64,000 bases of DNA, taken from NCBI GenBank assembly GCA_947462335.1, contig OX381709.1, forward strand, positions 40,604,904 to 40,668,903, given 5' to 3'. Positions 61,001-64,000 of the stretch are shown piece by piece. The DNA is from Harmothoe impar. Its lineage: Eukaryota > Annelida > Polychaeta > Phyllodocida > Polynoidae. A program made the translations under genes and the position numbers. Each line of letters opens with the position of its first letter. Position 1 is the first letter of the stretch. Below the pieces are notes generated by a model. The model was not told the DNA's origin. It ran no database searches and was given only the letters and a program-made list of their open reading frames with translations.

Positions 61001-63477
61001 TGTTTTGGAAATTTTTTCTTGACAAGATTCAAGTCATATCTAGAGGAATTGAATCCGAGTACAGGCATGACAGAAAGGTATTCATCAAACTTCTGTGACA
61101 TTTTCTCAACCCGTTTGGAATGTTCTTCTCTTACGTCGAGATGTTCCATCTCCCCCATGATATGTGGCTCAGGGGGACGTGGAAGGGGAACGGCTTGTTG
61201 TGATTGCAGAGTTGGTGAAAAAGAAACATTTCCCCCTCCCTCATCTTCATCTTCCCTCTCATTCAATATATCGTCATTATCATTATCATTTTCATCATCT
61301 TCTTCTTCTTCTGTACCCTCTTGCTGTACATTGTCCCACTCCTTCAGAACCTGTTCGTCCAGCTTAACCACAAACTGGTTTTTTACCTGGTCCAAAGAGT
61401 TTAGTACCCCACTCCACCTATCTAGACACAGTGATTTTGCTTTCTCTTGGATCTTATCTAAATACAAGGCCATGGATGCCAACAATTCATCCATGTCAGA
61501 ATTTACAATACAGTTAGGAGCCTCATAACCATCTACATTTGAACATATGCTAACACATACAGGAACATGTTCTGTTGACCATTTCGTTTTTTTCCCTTCC
61601 CCCTCATTCTCGTCAGAATTCACATCAAGGTCATCATCCTCAGTTTTTTGTAGCACAGCTTCAAAATCATATACAGCAAAGTATGGATAATGTCTCAATG
61701 CTTCCTCCACCCGAATACCTAAAGTACTCTCTAATTCCTCAAACATGGTTTCAGGTGCTGTGTATATTCCACCAGGATACTTATATTTTACCCGTGTTGT
61801 ACAGATATTTTGATGACGTTTCAGATTGTAGATTGTATCAAAGGCTCTACTGCAATGAGGACAGGCATACTTTTGAGAATACTGCACAAAGTCTTGAATC
61901 AAACTGAAATGATGATTAAACAGATTCAAATCCAGCTCAGTTTCGGCCTGTTCCCGATCTGTCATGATAGACTTATAAATTCGGGTGTGTGATCCATCCA
62001 TGTTCAAGGAATACACATTAGTGCGGGCATTGAAACATCTCTCAAAGTCTGGTAGATCATGAATTTGAATTCCTGGAAATTTTTTGCAGTCATAGGGGAG
62101 GTCATCTACCCCTTCTCCCACTTTATAGTTACGCCACTGCCCATAAAGGAACCTGACATTATGGTCCAAGTCCCTATCTTTCCACTTTTTCACTGCCAAT
62201 GCTCTAAAAGAACAAAGTTTATCTTTATAGGGGATTCCATTTCTCTTCTCCAAACCAATTATACAATCCTTATTTACAATGTAAGGAGGTAAAACAACCT
62301 CCCGTCCTGCCCCAATGAGATAACTACTTCGGAACACAAAGTAGGTGACATTTGTCACATACACCAATTGCAATGTTGTTGAACCAACCTCTCGCAATAG
62401 GTGCTGGAACCAATCCATTCCTTCTAACATTTCAATGACATTGGCTACATCTTGACGACGACTGATTCTGGGTGGGTTGTCCCACACCAAAGAATTGAAA
62501 AAAGGATTCCAATACCTATACCTCCCAGTTTTAGTATCTCTCAATATGAGACCAAAACCCATATTCAATCTAAATGTATTTTGTTCCCTTGCCATGATCT
62601 CATTGATATGGGGAATGAGATCATTCACATCTCCATCAAAATTTGCAAGTGGAAAGTTGTAAACACCATGTACATTCCCATGATCATGACCAGCTACTAT
62701 TGTATCTCTATGCCGTGTATATATCTTCATGAAATCATTGTCAAGAATCTCATTTCCCTGTCCATCTCGGGAGACCCATGGAGGATCCACATCAGGATCA
62801 TGCTCCCAGGAAAGTACATATTGATCTGGATTGTGATCTGGATTGTTCTTGCGATGTTTAATCCTGTGGTTGTGAAGACTCAATGACGAATCACACACTT
62901 CATCACAGTCATCACACTTGTACTGACGTTTTACCTTATTTTCAGCACCATATGTTTTATTGTGAGCAGCAAAAAGATGCTGCTTGAATGCATCACACTG
63001 TGTAAATACAGATTGACACAATGAGCACACATATCTGTTCATGTTTTTCCTTTTATAATGCACATGCCGATGCCTGCTGAGTGCATTGAGTGATGGGAAT
63101 GTCTTGGGACACAATTCACAGTTGTATCTCACCTGTGAATTAGTAGAGGGGGCATGGGTAGTGTTGCATTTATCACAGTAATTCGTATCCACTTCCATTA
63201 CCCCAGACATTTGACAATCAGCAAGTCTCTTGTCTATTTCAGACTGCCATCGTGCCTCCTGTCCATCTTCTCTCCTTCGTTTGCATCGCTGTCTGTGGGT
63301 ATCAAGTCGATGTTTGGTGGAAAGTATAACTTGGCATATGTCACACTTCCATATTGCAGGTCCACCTGTACATCTAGCCTCATGCCTTCTTCTACCGATG
63401 GAGGTTGGAAACACTCTTGCACAGTGACGACACTGACGGCTCTGAAACAAATCAGAAATGTTATCTAATAATTCCAT
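58012..63477 (-). CDS. Polinton protein-primed DNA polymerase B with zinc-finger N-terminus
   Basis: 1821 residues, longer than most Polinton polymerases. The N-terminus has about five C2H2-like fingers (residues 16-210, e.g. CDICQVILSTKHRLDTH and CSLCQSVFTQCDAFKQH) and one more near 537 (CPHCSRAFDTIYNLKRH). The exonuclease domain shows Exo I (VYDFEAV, about 602), Exo II (LGFNSSRYDLNLV, about 812) and Exo III-like (DVSNFLAAGCSYSKF, about 855), with an acidic disordered insert at about 720-750. The polymerase has motif A (GHDANALYLYAL, about 1067), motif B (KVLGNSAYGS, about 1393) and motif C (THCDTDSLYF, about 1491), all with catalytic aspartates. Between A and B is YEFHGCYYHG (about 1148), a string seen in Polinton PolBs in an endonuclease-like insert. 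It replicates linear DNA from a terminal protein primer (family knowledge). One uninterrupted frame. Confidence 0.94.
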   Translation of the reverse strand: MELLDNISDLFQSRQCRHCARVFPTSIGRRRHEARCTGGPAIWKCDICQVILSTKHRLDTHRQRCKRRREDGQEARWQSEIDKRLADCQMSGVMEVDTNYCDKCNTTHAPSTNSQVRYNCELCPKTFPSLNALSRHRHVHYKRKNMNRYVCSLCQSVFTQCDAFKQHLFAAHNKTYGAENKVKRQYKCDDCDEVCDSSLSLHNHRIKHRKNNPDHNPDQYVLSWEHDPDVDPPWVSRDGQGNEILDNDFMKIYTRHRDTIVAGHDHGNVHGVYNFPLANFDGDVNDLIPHINEIMAREQNTFRLNMGFGLILRDTKTGRYRYWNPFFNSLVWDNPPRISRRQDVANVIEMLEGMDWFQHLLREVGSTTLQLVYVTNVTYFVFRSSYLIGAGREVVLPPYIVNKDCIIGLEKRNGIPYKDKLCSFRALAVKKWKDRDLDHNVRFLYGQWRNYKVGEGVDDLPYDCKKFPGIQIHDLPDFERCFNARTNVYSLNMDGSHTRIYKSIMTDREQAETELDLNLFNHHFSLIQDFVQYSQKYACPHCSRAFDTIYNLKRHQNICTTRVKYKYPGGIYTAPETMFEELESTLGIRVEEALRHYPYFAVYDFEAVLQKTEDDDLDVNSDENEGEGKKTKWSTEHVPVCVSICSNVDGYEAPNCIVNSDMDELLASMALYLDKIQEKAKSLCLDRWSGVLNSLDQVKNQFVVKLDEQVLKEWDNVQQEGTEEEEDDENDNDNDDILNEREDEDEGGGNVSFSPTLQSQQAVPLPRPPEPHIMGEMEHLDVREEHSKRVEKMSQKFDEYLSVMPVLGFNSSRYDLNLVKKKFPKHFALATEMKCMIKKCNQYTAITTSKFKFLDVSNFLAAGCSYSKFLKAYDTESRKSYFPYEWFDSAEKLDHPELPPYDSFYSELKKANVLEVDHAEWVAGGRHGPQPFTGAQNYRELEMVWIQGNMQRFSEFLTYYANLDTAPFVEAAEKMLRYYVNIKVDLFKIAVSAPGVARKMLFDSVKGTNKQFSSFEACDSDLHWKFKICSFGGPSIIFKRHVKVGETLIRGNEKKVAKRIIGHDANALYLYALNQKMPVGFPVRRKAENGFFPEARFKHLDMYVWMQWIMNTKGIHIQHKLNSGKEFPVGPFRLDGFCLDGDIRRGYEFHGCYYHGHDENVCRFFGGEGLGNWPEKSRKLMEARKRRTEAREAYIRSMNIELLVIYECEWKRDNLTTGYGYDQISELIPNFFCNHTKTVSENMIKDGIQSGELEGMVQVDIEVPEQWPDGYEKEGMTPHEYFFEMAPLFCNTEVHYDDWGPTMQNYIRETTDGKFESSKRLLVGGLRATKVFLGTDLLRWYLNKGMVITNIYEVVEYRFDHCFTPFVDFVTKARREGDVDPDKAILAETYKVLGNSAYGSLLLDKTKHTNVKYIWGEHDAHLAVNDPLFKNLSELPENMYEVEMNKRAIALNMPIQLAFTVLQIAKLRLLQYYYDFLDVCVSRADFELTHCDTDSLYFAISEASLAEVIKPEAALMYEHQLTRCEVEIEGVDYLVPRECCAEHRLFDKRAPGVFKEEASGTELIAPNPKLYYLANTDGKEIVKAKGVQKRAIVNPRHYYEDVLYRQICGTVINIGFRVRNNTIMTYSQRKRGFTYLYVKRHVKENHVDTTPLHIVLDPWENHNTFVLRKRVHRLSNDYRCKLVKENKEFTSCAHLFFYEMAVANNSPWQLIYLIQSSTKAQHIYRFASRIVVKQCWYARREGVMEEVVQLKIDQMKAELVKELRDVGERMIVHPGHSWNSYFTCALSEGMAEITCPSSFPGHDFMSVFWHRKMRDEVFMNG

Positions 63478-63574
63478 TTCACATATATTTGTTTCAGCTA
63501 GGAATTACTTCATACAATACAACTGTCATAATATAAGTCTATAATATTTACAATTTTACATCTTTCTATTTCAG

Positions 63575-63758
63575 ACACTACATCATGGGATTGGCACAAC
63601 TATCCACCACCACCACCACCACCATCAGCATGTGTTCAGCAAACCCTTCAGAACTGTCTTACATTCTTTTGTGAAAAAGTTACTATATATTCCAATTACC
63701 TTAGATCAAGGTGTTTACGTTGCACAAGATATCACAAGTATCCTATTTCAATTCAGTG
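63575..63758 (+). CDS. possible His-rich exon, divergent from the polymerase
   Basis: Between a good acceptor (TTTCTATTTCAG, exon start 63575) and a donor (AGTG|GTATGTG, exon end 63758), one frame is open for 61 codons: a run of histidines from (CCA/CAC)n, then VFSKPFRTVLHSFVKKLLYI and PITLDQGVYVAQDI. No family recognised. It might be part of another element gene that continues outside the window. Confidence 0.3.
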
Positions 63759-64000
63759 GTATGTGTTAGTTTGAAGTCTATAATCTTTTCTTGAAGATAT
63801 GGAACAGAGTCATTAGTAGTTTGGTGTAAGAGTTACTCCTTGTGTAAAACATGTTCATAGTTATATACATTTTATAAAAAAAACTTGATGCATAATATTC
63901 TAATGCAGTGTAGCAATTATTGCATCATGATGGATCTATCAATAAAGTATCATAATATCCTTCAAGGTATAATGTGCAAAGGTCCTTCACCAGATATTTA
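63759..64000. other. end of window, no gene recognised
   Basis: AT-rich sequence with no open frame of note. Neither a terminal inverted repeat nor a target duplication could be recognised, so the element probably continues to the right. Confidence 0.4.

Larger units (their letters stand above)
52070..63477 (-). mobile_element. Polinton/Maverick (adintovirus-like) core module
   Basis: Eight intact frames on one strand form the diagnostic set: PolB, A32-type packaging ATPase, retroviral-type integrase, double-jelly-roll major capsid, single-jelly-roll penton-type protein and three small or low-complexity genes. Gaps are 4-34 bp among seven of them, with a 221-bp gap before PolB. Boundaries are not seen: no terminal inverted repeat or target duplication is identifiable and the right end lies outside the window. 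Accessory genes at 39.6-51.6 kb may belong to it. Confidence 0.93.

Noticed and set aside
60965..61528. 187-codon plus-strand frame rich in serine
   Set aside because: Opposite strand of the acidic insert in PolB.

Overview
The window is animal nuclear DNA. Its genes are split by introns with GT/AG borders, the intergenic and intronic DNA is full of short inverted-repeat elements, and both vertebrate-type housekeeping genes and a viral-type transposon are present. Gene content (animal PMVK, TRMT1, a UGT family gene, a death-domain gene, an LRRNT-like receptor) and the many poly-C/poly-G inverted-repeat elements suggest an invertebrate deuterostome, most likely a lancelet. The species call is inference.

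First half (1-34 kb), host genes. A TPR protein with C-terminal membrane segments lies on + (exons from about 1.6 to 6.5 kb). TRMT1, the tRNA m2,2G26 dimethyltransferase, lies on - (13.05-9.82 kb). Phosphomevalonate kinase (PMVK) lies on + (14.87-23.53 kb), with a 6.9-kb first intron that holds a 3-kb palindrome built around a TTAGGG-containing 41-bp minisatellite. A UDP-glycosyltransferase lies on - with one coding exon (25.35-23.76 kb). It appears to have a TATA promoter and untranslated first exon about 8 kb upstream, near 33.27-33.49 kb; that intron holds two opposed copies of an ACTGTAAGAAGT-ended repeat. TRMT1 and PMVK are divergent; PMVK and the UGT are convergent.

34.2-37.6 kb is a broken non-LTR retrotransposon (endonuclease plus reverse transcriptase, at least three frame breaks) on -.

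Second half (about 39.5 kb to the window end) is dominated by a Polinton/Maverick (adintovirus-like) element. Its core runs on - from 63.5 to 52.1 kb: protein-primed DNA polymerase B with N-terminal zinc fingers, packaging ATPase, a small conserved ORF, a low-complexity protein, chromodomain integrase, single-jelly-roll penton-type protein, a basic core-like protein and the double-jelly-roll major capsid protein. All core frames are open. No adenain-type protease and no terminal inverted repeats are visible, and the right end lies outside the window.

Next to the core, from 39.6 to 51.6 kb, is a cluster of intron-bearing genes unlike normal Polinton cargo: a PC4-like ssDNA-binding protein, a death-domain protein, an 816-residue protein with a coding minisatellite, zinc finger and C-terminal SUMO-interacting motif, an unrecognised 265-residue protein, and a type I membrane protein with an LRRNT-like cysteine cluster and a tyrosine-bearing tail. 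If they belong to the element, this is a large Polinton with host-derived DNA-handling, cell-death and surface-receptor functions. If not, the Polinton inserted beside a host gene cluster. The window alone does not settle this, and it is the main point to check.
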